64,000 bases of DNA, from positions 1,851,001 to 1,915,000 of the forward strand of contig NZ_CP059450.1 in assembly GCF_022023855.1 (NCBI RefSeq), written 5' to 3'. Below the pieces are notes generated by a model. That model ran no database searches and had not been told where the DNA came from. It was given only the letters and a program-made list of their open reading frames with translations. The position numbers were made by a program, and so were the translations under genes. Each line of letters starts with the position of its first letter. The stretch's first letter is position 1. Positions 16,396 to 25,545 of the stretch are shown one piece after another. The stretch comes from Azospirillum brasilense. GTDB lineage: Bacteria > Pseudomonadota > Alphaproteobacteria > Azospirillales > Azospirillaceae.

Positions 16396-19300
16396 ATGAC
16401 CGTCAAGATCGCCTTTCTCGACCCGGCGGGTGGGGACTACACGCCGGACACGCCACGCCTGCACCCGCTCGGCGGTTCGCAATCGGCCCTGTGCTACCTC
16501 GCGGAGGCGCTGGCCGCCGCCGGGCTTGAGGTCACGCTGGTCAACGGCACCCGGACGCCCGGCTTGGTGCGCGGGGTGCGCTGCCTTCCCGCCGGAGCGG
16601 TGTCCTGGGAGGGTATGCGCGCCTTCGACGTCGTGGTGCTGCTCAACGGCTGCCCGACGGACGCGCTGACCCGTCTGCGCGCGGCGCTGGACGGCGGGCA
16701 GAAGCTGATCCTGTGGATGCAGCACGCCATCGACCAAGCCGCCGCGCAATGCGTCGCGGAGCCGGAGGCGCGCGCCTGCTGGGACGGCTACGCCTTCGTC
16801 AGCCGCTGGCAGATGGACGGCTATCTCACGGCCTTCGGCCTCGACCGTCGGCTCTGCCGGATCCTGCGCAACGGCATCGCGCCGGCCTTTTCCGGCCTGT
16901 TCCCGCCGGGGGCCGACATCAGGGCGGCGAAGCCCTGGCCGCCGGTCCTCGCCTACACCAGCACCCCCTTCCGCGGCCTCGACGTGCTGCTCGACAGCGT
17001 TCCCCGTCTGCGGGCGGCGATTCCCGGAACCACCGTCCGGGTGTTCTCCAGCCTGGAAGGCTATCAGGTCCCCGCCGACCGCGACCCCTACGGCGCCCTC
17101 TACCGGCGCTGCCGCAACACCGAGGGGGTGGACTATGTGGGGGCCGTTTCCCAGGACGCCCTGGCCGCGGCGTTGCGCGGCGCGACCGGCCTCGCCTACC
17201 CGAACCGCTTCGCCGAGACCTCCTGCATCGCCGTCATGGAGGCGCTGGCCGCCGGCTGCCTCGTCGTGTCCAGCGCGCTGGGGGCGTTGCCCGAAACCAC
17301 CGCCGGCTTCGCCCGGCTGATGCCGGTCCCCGAGGACCCGGCGGAGCACGCCGTTCGCTTCGCCGAGGCCGCCCGGACGGCCCTGCTGCAGTGGCGCGAC
17401 GATGGCGCGACCACCGGCCGCCGGCTTCGCGAACAGGTCGATCACGTCACCACCGAAATGAGCTGGGCCGGACGGGCCGGGGACTGGCTGGCGTGGTTCG
17501 ACGAGCTGAGAGGCGACCGGAAGGCCGCCGCGGACATGGCAACGTCGGCCGTCACCACCACTCTGGCCGACGCGCAGCAGCGCCTGCTGGACGCGCTGGG
17601 CGCCCACCTGAACGCCCGCCCCCCGGCCAAAGACGAGCAGGCTTGGCGGGCGGAGGCACGGGCGCTGATCGCGCTGATCGAGCGTTCGCTGCGGCTCGAC
17701 CACAACACGGAGGAGAACCGGTCGGCCGTCTGGACGACGCTGCGCGGGTTCGACGCCTGGTTCGCCTACGTCACGACGCTGACGGACACGCCGTCGCCCG
17801 CGGCCCCGCCACCCGGCGGGCGCCGGATCTACGATTGCTTCCAGTTCCACAACGAGCTGGACCTCCTGGAGGTGCGGCTGGCCGAGCTGGACGCGGTGGT
17901 CGACCGCTTCGTCCTGGTCGAGGCGACCTTCACCCACGCCGGCGATCCCAAGCCCCTCCATTACGCGGAGAACCGCGCGCGCTTCGCGGCCTACGCCGAC
18001 AAGATCATCCACGTCGTCGTCGACGACGATCCCGGCGGCTTCGCGTGGCAGCGCGAGGCCCACCAGCGCGACGCGATCACCCGCGGCCTCGACGGCTGCG
18101 ACCCGACGGACATGATCGTCGTCTCGGACGCCGACGAAATCCTCCGCCCCTGGGTGATGGAGCGGCTGCGCCGGGAACCGGACGACGGCCGTTCGCTGTT
18201 CGCGCCGCACCTCGACATCTTCCTCTATTTCCTCGACCTCAAATCGCCCGACCCTTGGGTTTCGGTGGCCGCTGCCCCGTGGGAGCTGATCCGCCGGATC
18301 GGCGCCAACCGCGCCCGCTACCTGACCAAGCTGGGGCATGGGCGGGTCGTCCCGGACGCCGGCTGGCACTTCACCTGGATGGGCGGGACCGAGCGCTTCC
18401 GCGCCAAGCTGCAGGCCTTCGCCCACCGCGAGATGATCGCGGCCTTCGATCAGGACCCGGCGGCGAACCGGGAGCGGCTGGACCGCTTCTACGCCACCGG
18501 GCGCTTCGACGGCGGCGCCGTTCCCGGCATGTGGACGTCCCTGGCGCCCGTCCCCATCGACGCCGGCTTCCCCCGGCTGATCCGCGAGCGGATCGAGCAT
18601 TTCCGCGCGCTCGGCTGGATCTCGCCGCACGCCGGCCCGCCAGTCCCGAAGGAGCCGATTGCGGACTCCGGGTCGGAGCATCGTCGTGCCCTGGTCCTCG
18701 ACCCTGCCCGTATCGACGCCTTCCATGCCCTGGCGATGGAGCGGCTTGGCCGCAACGCGCCGGAGGAGGCGGACGGACCGCTGCGCCGCTGCGTCGTCCT
18801 CGATCCCTTCGGCACCTTCCACCGCTTCCATCTTGCCCACACGCTCCTGATGCGCCAACGCTACGGCGAGGCGGAGGGCGTGCTGCGGGAACTGGTGCGC
18901 CTCGCCCCCGACGACCATCGCGCCCGCGCCAACCTGGGCATCGCGCTGAAGAGTCTGGGCCGCCACGACGAGGCGGTCGGGGCCGGACGGCGGGCGCTGG
19001 CGCTGGCCCCCGCCGAACCCGGCGTGCTCAGCAACCTGGGGCTTGCCCTTTCCCTGCGGCCCGGTGGGGACGAGGAGGCGGCCCGCGTGCTGCATTGGGC
19101 GGTGACGATCGACCCGGACTTCATCTCGGCCCGGCTGAATCTCGGGCTGGTGTTCAGCAAGCTGCGGCGCATTGCGGACGCGGAGGCCCAATGCTGCCGC
19201 ATCCTTGACCGCGATCCCAACCACGCCGAGGCGCACACCCTGCTGGGCACCTGTCTGCTGCTCCGCGGCGAGCTGGAGGCGGGGTTCCGGGAATACGAAT

Positions 19301-20193
19301 GGCGCACCCGTCTGGCCGACCGTCAGGTCACGCCGCGCGGCCTGCCAACCCCGGTGTGGGAGGGTGGAAATCCGGACGGCCTGACGATCCTGCTGCACGA
19401 CGAGCAGGGGCTCGGCGACGGCATCCAGTTCGTCCGCTACGCGCCCCTGCTGCGCCGCCGGGGCGCCCGCGTGGTCGTCGAATGCAACGACCTTCTCGTC
19501 CGCTTGTTCGCCACGCTCCCCGGCGTGGACGGGGTGGTCGGCCGGTCCGCAGCAACACCGCCGCACGACGCCCACGCCGCGCTGCTGAGCCTGCCGCACC
19601 GGTTCGGCACCACGCTGGCGACCGTTCCGGCCGAGGTCCCCTACCTGCACGCCGAACCGGCGCTGGCGGCGGCCTGGGCGATGCGCCTGGGTCCGCCGCC
19701 CGCTAGTCCGCGGACGGGGCTGCGGGTCGGGCTGGTCTGGGCCGGCAACCCCGAGTTCAAGGACGACCGCCGACGCTCGCCGGGGCTGGCCGCCCTGCGG
19801 CCACTGCTCGACATTCCGGGCGTCGCAGTCTTCGGCTTGCAAATGGGGGTCGGGCGGCAGGATCTGGAGCGCTGCGGGCCGCTTCCGCCGTCCTTCACCG
19901 ACCTCGGCGCGGAGATCACCGACTTCGCCGACACCGCGGCGATCATAGAAAACCTCGACCTTGTCATCAGCTCCTGCACGGCGCCGGCCCATCTCGCCGG
20001 GGCGCTCGGCCGGCCGGTCTGGACGCTGCTGCCGGAATTCGCCGACTGGCGCTGGCTGGAGCGCGGCGACACCTCCCCCTGGTACCCGACCATGCGCCTG
20101 TTCCGGCAGGCGGCGCCGGGCGACTGGGCGTCCGTCGTCGCCGACGTGCGGGCGTCTCTGGAACGGCTGGTGGCTACAGGGGAGGCACCGTGA
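16396..20193 (+). CDS. Three-catalytic-domain glycosyltransferase: GT4 - GT17 - TPR - GT9-like
   Basis: Product of 1265 aa. Residues 1 to about 390 are a GT4-type domain (LHPLGGSQSALCYLAEAL; ETSCIAVMEALAAGCLVV). Residues about 476-735 match family 17, the family of eukaryotic beta-1,4-mannosyl-glycoprotein GlcNAc-transferase III: IYDCFQFHNELDLLEVRL, VDRFVLVEATFTHAG, IVVSDADEI, GWHFTWMGG. TPR units follow (about 755-960), then a GT9-like domain (LHDEQGLGDGIQFVRY; GLRVGLVWAGNPEF; APAHLAGALGRPVW). The C-terminal half is paralogous to the 10392-12005 product. The ATG at 16396 is supported by the canonical KIAFLDP beta-strand start. The last 20 bases overlap the convergent gene at 20174. Predicted cytoplasmic. 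Confidence 0.8.
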   Translation: MTVKIAFLDPAGGDYTPDTPRLHPLGGSQSALCYLAEALAAAGLEVTLVNGTRTPGLVRGVRCLPAGAVSWEGMRAFDVVVLLNGCPTDALTRLRAALDGGQKLILWMQHAIDQAAAQCVAEPEARACWDGYAFVSRWQMDGYLTAFGLDRRLCRILRNGIAPAFSGLFPPGADIRAAKPWPPVLAYTSTPFRGLDVLLDSVPRLRAAIPGTTVRVFSSLEGYQVPADRDPYGALYRRCRNTEGVDYVGAVSQDALAAALRGATGLAYPNRFAETSCIAVMEALAAGCLVVSSALGALPETTAGFARLMPVPEDPAEHAVRFAEAARTALLQWRDDGATTGRRLREQVDHVTTEMSWAGRAGDWLAWFDELRGDRKAAADMATSAVTTTLADAQQRLLDALGAHLNARPPAKDEQAWRAEARALIALIERSLRLDHNTEENRSAVWTTLRGFDAWFAYVTTLTDTPSPAAPPPGGRRIYDCFQFHNELDLLEVRLAELDAVVDRFVLVEATFTHAGDPKPLHYAENRARFAAYADKIIHVVVDDDPGGFAWQREAHQRDAITRGLDGCDPTDMIVVSDADEILRPWVMERLRREPDDGRSLFAPHLDIFLYFLDLKSPDPWVSVAAAPWELIRRIGANRARYLTKLGHGRVVPDAGWHFTWMGGTERFRAKLQAFAHREMIAAFDQDPAANRERLDRFYATGRFDGGAVPGMWTSLAPVPIDAGFPRLIRERIEHFRALGWISPHAGPPVPKEPIADSGSEHRRALVLDPARIDAFHALAMERLGRNAPEEADGPLRRCVVLDPFGTFHRFHLAHTLLMRQRYGEAEGVLRELVRLAPDDHRARANLGIALKSLGRHDEAVGAGRRALALAPAEPGVLSNLGLALSLRPGGDEEAARVLHWAVTIDPDFISARLNLGLVFSKLRRIADAEAQCCRILDRDPNHAEAHTLLGTCLLLRGELEAGFREYEWRTRLADRQVTPRGLPTPVWEGGNPDGLTILLHDEQGLGDGIQFVRYAPLLRRRGARVVVECNDLLVRLFATLPGVDGVVGRSAATPPHDAHAALLSLPHRFGTTLATVPAEVPYLHAEPALAAAWAMRLGPPPASPRTGLRVGLVWAGNPEFKDDRRRSPGLAALRPLLDIPGVAVFGLQMGVGRQDLERCGPLPPSFTDLGAEITDFADTAAIIENLDLVISSCTAPAHLAGALGRPVWTLLPEFADWRWLERGDTSPWYPTMRLFRQAAPGDWASVVADVRASLERLVATGEAP

Positions 20194-22114
20194 AGGACGC
20201 GGGCGGCAGGCCAGCGGTGTGGCGGTCCCACATCGTCCCGTAGGCGCGCTCCAGGTGACGGGTGAAGCGGGGGCTGTCGAACAGCGGGGCCATCGTCCGC
20301 GCGGCGGCGAGGCGGCGGCGATAGCCGGCAAGCGTCGCCGGATCGCCGGCCAGCTGCACCGCCAGCGCCTCGTAGCCGTCGAAGCTGGTGGTGACCGTCT
20401 CGGGCAGGCCGGCGGCGTTCAGCAGGCCGGCGGCGACGCGCGACGCGAAGGTGTCGCCGATCCGCGTCACCGCCGGCAGGCCCATCCACAAGGCGTCCGA
20501 AACGGTGGTGTGGCCGGTGTAGGGAAAGCTGTCGAGAAACAGGTCGGCCAAACGGTAGCGGGCGAGGTGCGCGGCTTGCGGCCAGTGGGGGGCGAAGACC
20601 AGACGGTCGGGATCGACCCCGCGCCGCGCTGCCTCGCGCCGCAGGTTGTCCGCACCGTCCCGGCCGGGGTGCTGTAGCCACAGCACGCTCCCCGGCACCC
20701 GCGCCAGCACGCGCATCCACAGCCCGAACAGCGACGGGGTGATCTTGAACGGCGCATTGAACGCGCAGAAGACGAAACCGTCCGGCGGCAGGCCGCAGGC
20801 GGCGCGGTCTGGCACGGGCGCGTCCAATGGCCGGCGCCGGTCGTTGACCTGATAGGAGTCCGGCATGATGACCAGCCGCTCCCGGTAATGGGGCTGATGG
20901 TCCGGCGGCGTGACGAAGCGGTCGCCGATGACATAGTCGAAGGCATCGCTGCCCATCGTCCCGGGATAGCCGAGATAGGCGACCTGGACCGGCGCCAGCC
21001 GGCGCGCCAGGAGGTCGAAGCGGACGTGCCGCGTGTAGCCCTTGAGGTCCACCAGGATGTGGACACCCTCGGCCGCGAGCAGGGCCTGCACCTGCTCCGC
21101 ATCGCAGCCGCGGATGTCGTGGAAGGCGTCGAAGGCGACCTCCAGGCGGCGGCGCGTCGGGCTGCCATCGTCGGGACCGTAGGAACAGGCGACGACGCGG
21201 AAGCGGTCGCGGTCGTGCAGCTCGAACAGCTCGGCCGCCAGATAGGCGGTGGCGTGCTCGTGGAAGTCGGCGGAGAGGTAGGCGACGGTGAGCCGGCCAT
21301 CGGAGCCGAGGGGGGGCGCCACAGGGACCGCCGCGGCGGCTTGCGGGACAGCCGCCGGCTGCCCCACCGCGCGGTGGAAATGGCGGGCGGCGCGGTCCTG
21401 CTGCGCTGGGCTGGTCTCGATCAGCAGGGTGAGCAGCGGGAGGGCGATGCCCCGGCCGCTGTCGATGACCGCCAGGACCTCCCGGCACAGAGCGTCGTAC
21501 CCGCTCCAGTCGCAGTGCGAGAGGGCGGCATGGAGCCGGTCGCCGAGGGATTCGGTGCGGCCGGGGTCGAGCCGGTACGCCCGCCCGTAGGCAACGGCCG
21601 CCGCGCCCGGTTCGCCCGCATCGCGCAGCGCGTGGCCGGACTCGCGCCACGCCTCGGCGTCGTCCGGGGCCTGCGCGACCGCCCGACGAAGAACGGCGCG
21701 GGCCGACGCGACCCGGCCCAGCTCGCGGAGCATTCCGCCCAGAATGGTGACCTGCCCGGTATCGTCCTGTCCGGCATCGTCCTGTCCGGGGGCTAGCCGG
21801 ATCGCCCGTGCCTGAAGCGCCGCCGCCTCGGCAAGACGGCCCCGGCGGCGCAGCAGAAGCGCCAAGTTGAAGCAGGCGTCGGCCAGATCCGGCTTCAGCG
21901 CGATGGTGACGGCGAGGTGGCGCTGCGACTCCTCGACCCGACCGAGCGTGAAGGCGGCGACGCCCAGAAGGAAGGACGCGCCATGATGGTCCGGCTTCAC
22001 CGCCAGGATCGCGCGGCACACCGCGCCGCACTCGGCGTGCCGGCCGTTCTGGTGCAGCGTCAAGGCGTAGCCCAGCGCTTCGGCGGGGGACGCGAAATGC
22101 CGGGCCGTGCTCAT
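20174..22114 (-). CDS. TPR protein with GT41 (SPINDLY / O-GlcNAc transferase-like) domain
   Basis: Product of 646 aa. TPR units occupy 1 to about 220. Residues about 270-646 show the GT41 pattern: LTVAYLSADFHEHA, ILVDLKGYT, RLAPVQVAYLGYPGT, FVFCAFNAPFKITP, DLFLDSFPYTGHTTVSDALW (split GT-B active site) and GDTFASRVAAGLL. GT41 enzymes transfer GlcNAc, fucose or glucose to Ser/Thr of proteins, so protein glycosylation is the most direct reading. ATG 22114 is chosen over far-upstream in-frame starts because GAGGGGAAGC precedes it and homology begins there. It is divergent from the 22253 gene (138-base gap), and its stop region overlaps the convergent 16396 gene by 20 bases. Confidence 0.85.
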   Translation of the reverse strand: MSTARHFASPAEALGYALTLHQNGRHAECGAVCRAILAVKPDHHGASFLLGVAAFTLGRVEESQRHLAVTIALKPDLADACFNLALLLRRRGRLAEAAALQARAIRLAPGQDDAGQDDTGQVTILGGMLRELGRVASARAVLRRAVAQAPDDAEAWRESGHALRDAGEPGAAAVAYGRAYRLDPGRTESLGDRLHAALSHCDWSGYDALCREVLAVIDSGRGIALPLLTLLIETSPAQQDRAARHFHRAVGQPAAVPQAAAAVPVAPPLGSDGRLTVAYLSADFHEHATAYLAAELFELHDRDRFRVVACSYGPDDGSPTRRRLEVAFDAFHDIRGCDAEQVQALLAAEGVHILVDLKGYTRHVRFDLLARRLAPVQVAYLGYPGTMGSDAFDYVIGDRFVTPPDHQPHYRERLVIMPDSYQVNDRRRPLDAPVPDRAACGLPPDGFVFCAFNAPFKITPSLFGLWMRVLARVPGSVLWLQHPGRDGADNLRREAARRGVDPDRLVFAPHWPQAAHLARYRLADLFLDSFPYTGHTTVSDALWMGLPAVTRIGDTFASRVAAGLLNAAGLPETVTTSFDGYEALAVQLAGDPATLAGYRRRLAAARTMAPLFDSPRFTRHLERAYGTMWDRHTAGLPPASFTVPPL

Positions 22115-22252
22115 GCTTCCCCTCGGTGCCGCCGCCCCTCCCGGACCATCATGGAGGCGTGCGGAGCGTGAAATCATCGGAAAAAGGGTTACCATCGGGC
22201 GCGGCAATTCCAAACCCATTTGCCGGGTCGACCGATTGGATGGAGAGGGTGG

Positions 22253-23764
22253 GTGATCGAGGCGACGTTCGACGGGGCGGGCGAAGCGTTCGACCGGTGC
22301 TTCGGCTCCGGACTGCGTCATGTCGAGGCCGAATCGCTGGCGGCAGCGGCGTGCTCCTTCCGAATGGCGGCGGCGATCCGGCCGGAGCATCCGGTGGCCT
22401 GGTTCGTCCTGGGGCTGGTGCTGCGCGGCCTGGGGCGTGGGGACGGTGCGGCGGTGGCGCTGCGGGCCGCCCACCGCCTGCGCCCGGACGACGCCGACAC
22501 GCTGTTCCAGTGGGCGTCGCTGCTCATCGAGCGCCGTCTGCCCGGGGAGGCGGTGGCGCCGCTTCTCCGTCTGGTGGTGCTGCGGCCCGGTTACCCGGAC
22601 GCGGCGTTCAGCCTCGGCAACGCGCTGATGGCCGTGGACGAGCCCGAACGGGCCGAAGCCGCCTACCGGCTGGCCCTGCTGCTGGACCCGGCTTCAGCGG
22701 CGGCCAACAACAACCGGGGCGCGGCCTTCCTGTCGCAAGGACGGCCGGAGGACGCCGCCGTGAGCTACCGGCAGGCCGTCCGGCTTGAGCCGGGCTCCGC
22801 TGAGCATCACAAGAATCTCGGCGTCAGCCTGCTCACCGCCGGAAACTTCGCGGAGGGCACGGCCGAGTACGAATGGCGCACCCGCCAAGCCGTCTGGCAA
22901 TGGAGCCGCGACCGTCCCGGCACACCGCTGTGGGACGGCGGCCCGCTCACCGGCAAGACCATCCTGGTCCATTTCGAGCAGGGGCTCGGCGATACCGTGC
23001 AGTTCATCCGCTACATGGCCGTGCTCAAGGCCATGGGCGCCCGCACGGTCTTCGAGTGCCAGCCGCCGCTCAAGCGCCTCCTCGCCGGCGTTCCGGGCAT
23101 CGACGCGCTGGTGGCGCGCGGCGAGCCGGTCCCCGAGGCCGACTGCCTCCTGCCCCTGATGAGCCTGCCCAATCGCTGCCGGACGACGGCGGAGACGATC
23201 CCCGGCGGCGTTCCATACCTGCGGGCCGATCCGGACCGGGCGGCATTCTGGCGCCGGCGGATCGCCGAGGCGGGGCGGCCGGGCGACTTCCGGGTGGGCA
23301 TCCAGTGGCGCGCCGCGGGGGCCGACCGCTCGATTCCGCTGGAACGCTTCGCGCGCTTGTCGCACCTTTCCGGGGTGCGGCTGTACAGCCTGCAAAAGGC
23401 GGACGAACCCGGCCAATGGGAGCGGCCCGACGACCGGCTGGGAATCGTCTCGCTGCCGGACCGGGATGGAAAAGGTGAGGATGAGGGGTTTGTCGACACC
23501 GCCGCGATCATCGAGGGCATGGACCTGATCGTCGCCTGCGATTCCGTGGTCGGCCACATCGCCGGTGCCATGGGGCGTCCGGTGTTCCTCGCCTTGCCGT
23601 GGCTGGGGGACTGGCGCTGGATGCGCCTTCCCGACCGCACGCCCTGGTATCCGGCGACCCGGCTGTTCCGCATGACGCGCCGCAACGATTGGGACGGGGT
23701 GATGGCCCGGATCGCCGCCGAGATTGCCGCCGCGGTCGCCCGCCGCCCTGCGGGGGTATCATGA
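22253..23764 (+). CDS. TPR protein with GT9-like glycosyltransferase domain
   Basis: Product of 503 aa: TPR units to about 190, then a GT-B domain with LVHFEQGLGDTVQFIRY, FRVGIQWRAAG, VDTAAIIEGMDLIVACDS, VVGHIAGAMGRPVFLALP and TPWYPATRLFRM. GTG 22253 is chosen because GGAGAGGG stands 8 bases upstream; the reading frame also offers a TTG at 22220 with no ribosome site. It starts a plus-strand operon of three overlapping genes (22253, 23761, 25545). Related to, but clearly diverged from, the GT9-like domains at 10392-12005, 16396-20193 and 27470-28783. Confidence 0.82.
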   Translation: MIEATFDGAGEAFDRCFGSGLRHVEAESLAAAACSFRMAAAIRPEHPVAWFVLGLVLRGLGRGDGAAVALRAAHRLRPDDADTLFQWASLLIERRLPGEAVAPLLRLVVLRPGYPDAAFSLGNALMAVDEPERAEAAYRLALLLDPASAAANNNRGAAFLSQGRPEDAAVSYRQAVRLEPGSAEHHKNLGVSLLTAGNFAEGTAEYEWRTRQAVWQWSRDRPGTPLWDGGPLTGKTILVHFEQGLGDTVQFIRYMAVLKAMGARTVFECQPPLKRLLAGVPGIDALVARGEPVPEADCLLPLMSLPNRCRTTAETIPGGVPYLRADPDRAAFWRRRIAEAGRPGDFRVGIQWRAAGADRSIPLERFARLSHLSGVRLYSLQKADEPGQWERPDDRLGIVSLPDRDGKGEDEGFVDTAAIIEGMDLIVACDSVVGHIAGAMGRPVFLALPWLGDWRWMRLPDRTPWYPATRLFRMTRRNDWDGVMARIAAEIAAAVARRPAGVS

Positions 23765-25545
23765 CGGACAGGATCGAAGCGGCGTCCCGGCTTTACGGCG
23801 CCGGGCGGCTGACGGAGGCCATCGACGTCTGCCGGGCCGTGCTTGCGGTGGAACCGGGGCGTTTCGATGCGCTCAACCTGCTCGGCGCCGCGCTGTTCTC
23901 GACCGGCCAGGACGGCGCCGCCAGGGAGGCGCTGTGCGACGCGGTTCGTATCGTTCCGGGTCACGCCGCCGCGCTGACCAACCTCTGCATCGTCCTGCAA
24001 CACCGCCGGGAGTGGCCTGCCGCCGCGCGCGCCTTGCGCACGCTGGCGGCGGTGCAGCCGGAGTCCGCGGCCGTCTGCAGCCGGTTGGGCACGGTGTCGC
24101 AGGAAACAGGGGACCTGGACGCTTCCGCCCGGTTCCTGCTGCGCGCTGCGCGCCTCGATCCCGGCCCGAGCGTGCAATGGCACAATCTCGGCTTGATCCG
24201 GATGCTCGCCGGTGACATGGCGGCGGCGTTCCGGGATTTGCGCCGGGCGGTCGCCATCGCGCCCGAGGGCGCCGTCGCCCAGGTCCAGCTTGGCGAAACG
24301 CTGCTGCGGCTCGGTCGGGTGGACGAGGCCGCCGGGGTTTTCGGCCGCGCGCTCCGGCTCGACCCGGCCGCCTCAGACGCGGCCAATGGTCTGACGCGCT
24401 GCGCGCGCTACCGCGCCATCGGATCGGCGGCGCCCGTGTCCGGATCGGGGCTGGCGGTCCGGGGGGCCTTCACAAGCGCCACGGGCTACGGCCGTTTCTG
24501 CCAGCGCTTTATCCGGACGCTGCGCCGGCGGACCGTGCCACTGCAGGCGATCGGGATCTTCGGTCCGGAGTCCTGGGAGGAGGATCTCGGCCCGCCGGCT
24601 CCCGCCAAGGCCATGGTGAACTTCCTCATCCCGCTGGCGGTCGAGCGGGTGCCCGGCCTGGCGACGGTGACCTTCACGATGTTCGAGGGAACCCGGATAC
24701 CGCCGGCATGGCGGCGCCAGAGCGAACTCAGCGACCTCATCGTCGTGCCCAGTGAATCGTCCCGTGCGGCCTGGGCGGCGCAGGGCTTTCCGGAGGAACG
24801 CCTGCGGGTCTGCCCCTTGGGGGTCGACCCGGAGGACAGCGCCGCCGACGGTCCCGTGCCGACACTGATCGATACGCGCGGGCGTCGGGTTTCCAGCTAC
24901 CGGCACCGTTTCCTCAACGTTTCGGATTTCATTCCCCGCAAGAACATCGACGGGCTGCTGCGGGTCTGGCTGCGCGGCACGGCGCCCGCCGACGACGCGG
25001 TGCTCATCCTGAAGCTGGGCAACGGAAGAAACCCGGCGTTCGGCGCGGAACTCGGCGATCTGGTCCGGCGGACGGAGGCCGCCGTCGGAAAGCGGATGGC
25101 CGACGCGGCGCCGGTGGTGCTGATCAACCAGCTCCTGTCGGACGCCGACATGACGGGGCTGATGCGGGCGGCCAACCATTACTGGAGCATGTCGCACGGC
25201 GAGGGCTGGGACCTTCCCCTCTCCAAGGCGGGTGCCATGGGCTTGAGCCTGATCGCGCCGCGCCATTCGGCCTATGTGGATTATCTCGACGACCGGGTGG
25301 CCCGCCTGATCCCGGCGGCTGTACGCCCCGCGCGCCTGCCCTACAGCGAGCAGGCCTACCCGCCGTTCCACGGGCTCGACTGGTGGGACCCGGACGAGGA
25401 CGCGGCGGCGGACATCCTGACCGCCATCATCCGCGGCGACGGCACCGGCCACCCGTCGGCCCGCGACCATCTGGTGCAGGGCTTCCCCTGGAGCCGCGCG
25501 GCGGACCGGCTGCTCGCCATCCTCGACGACGCGGGCCTGCGCTGA
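23761..25545 (+). CDS. TPR protein with GT4-type glycosyltransferase domain
   Basis: Product of 594 aa. Residues 1 to about 210 are TPR units. About 225-594 resemble GT4 transferases: GYGRFCQRFIRTL near the start, VTFTMFEGTRIP, DLIVVPSESSRAAW, LNVSDFIPRKNID, and SHGEGWDLPLSKAGAMGL, which holds the donor-site Glu. The start overlaps the previous stop as ATGA (23761-23764), and the stop overlaps the next start as TGATG, so all three genes of this unit are translationally coupled. Acceptor unknown; a cytoplasmic protein-linked or lipid-linked glycan is possible. Confidence 0.8.
   Translation: MTDRIEAASRLYGAGRLTEAIDVCRAVLAVEPGRFDALNLLGAALFSTGQDGAAREALCDAVRIVPGHAAALTNLCIVLQHRREWPAAARALRTLAAVQPESAAVCSRLGTVSQETGDLDASARFLLRAARLDPGPSVQWHNLGLIRMLAGDMAAAFRDLRRAVAIAPEGAVAQVQLGETLLRLGRVDEAAGVFGRALRLDPAASDAANGLTRCARYRAIGSAAPVSGSGLAVRGAFTSATGYGRFCQRFIRTLRRRTVPLQAIGIFGPESWEEDLGPPAPAKAMVNFLIPLAVERVPGLATVTFTMFEGTRIPPAWRRQSELSDLIVVPSESSRAAWAAQGFPEERLRVCPLGVDPEDSAADGPVPTLIDTRGRRVSSYRHRFLNVSDFIPRKNIDGLLRVWLRGTAPADDAVLILKLGNGRNPAFGAELGDLVRRTEAAVGKRMADAAPVVLINQLLSDADMTGLMRAANHYWSMSHGEGWDLPLSKAGAMGLSLIAPRHSAYVDYLDDRVARLIPAAVRPARLPYSEQAYPPFHGLDWWDPDEDAAADILTAIIRGDGTGHPSARDHLVQGFPWSRAADRLLAILDDAGLR

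Noticed and set aside
16282..20331. 1349-codon open frame on the minus strand
   Set aside because: Antisense shadow of the three-domain glycosyltransferase; low-complexity composition and no domain recognisable.
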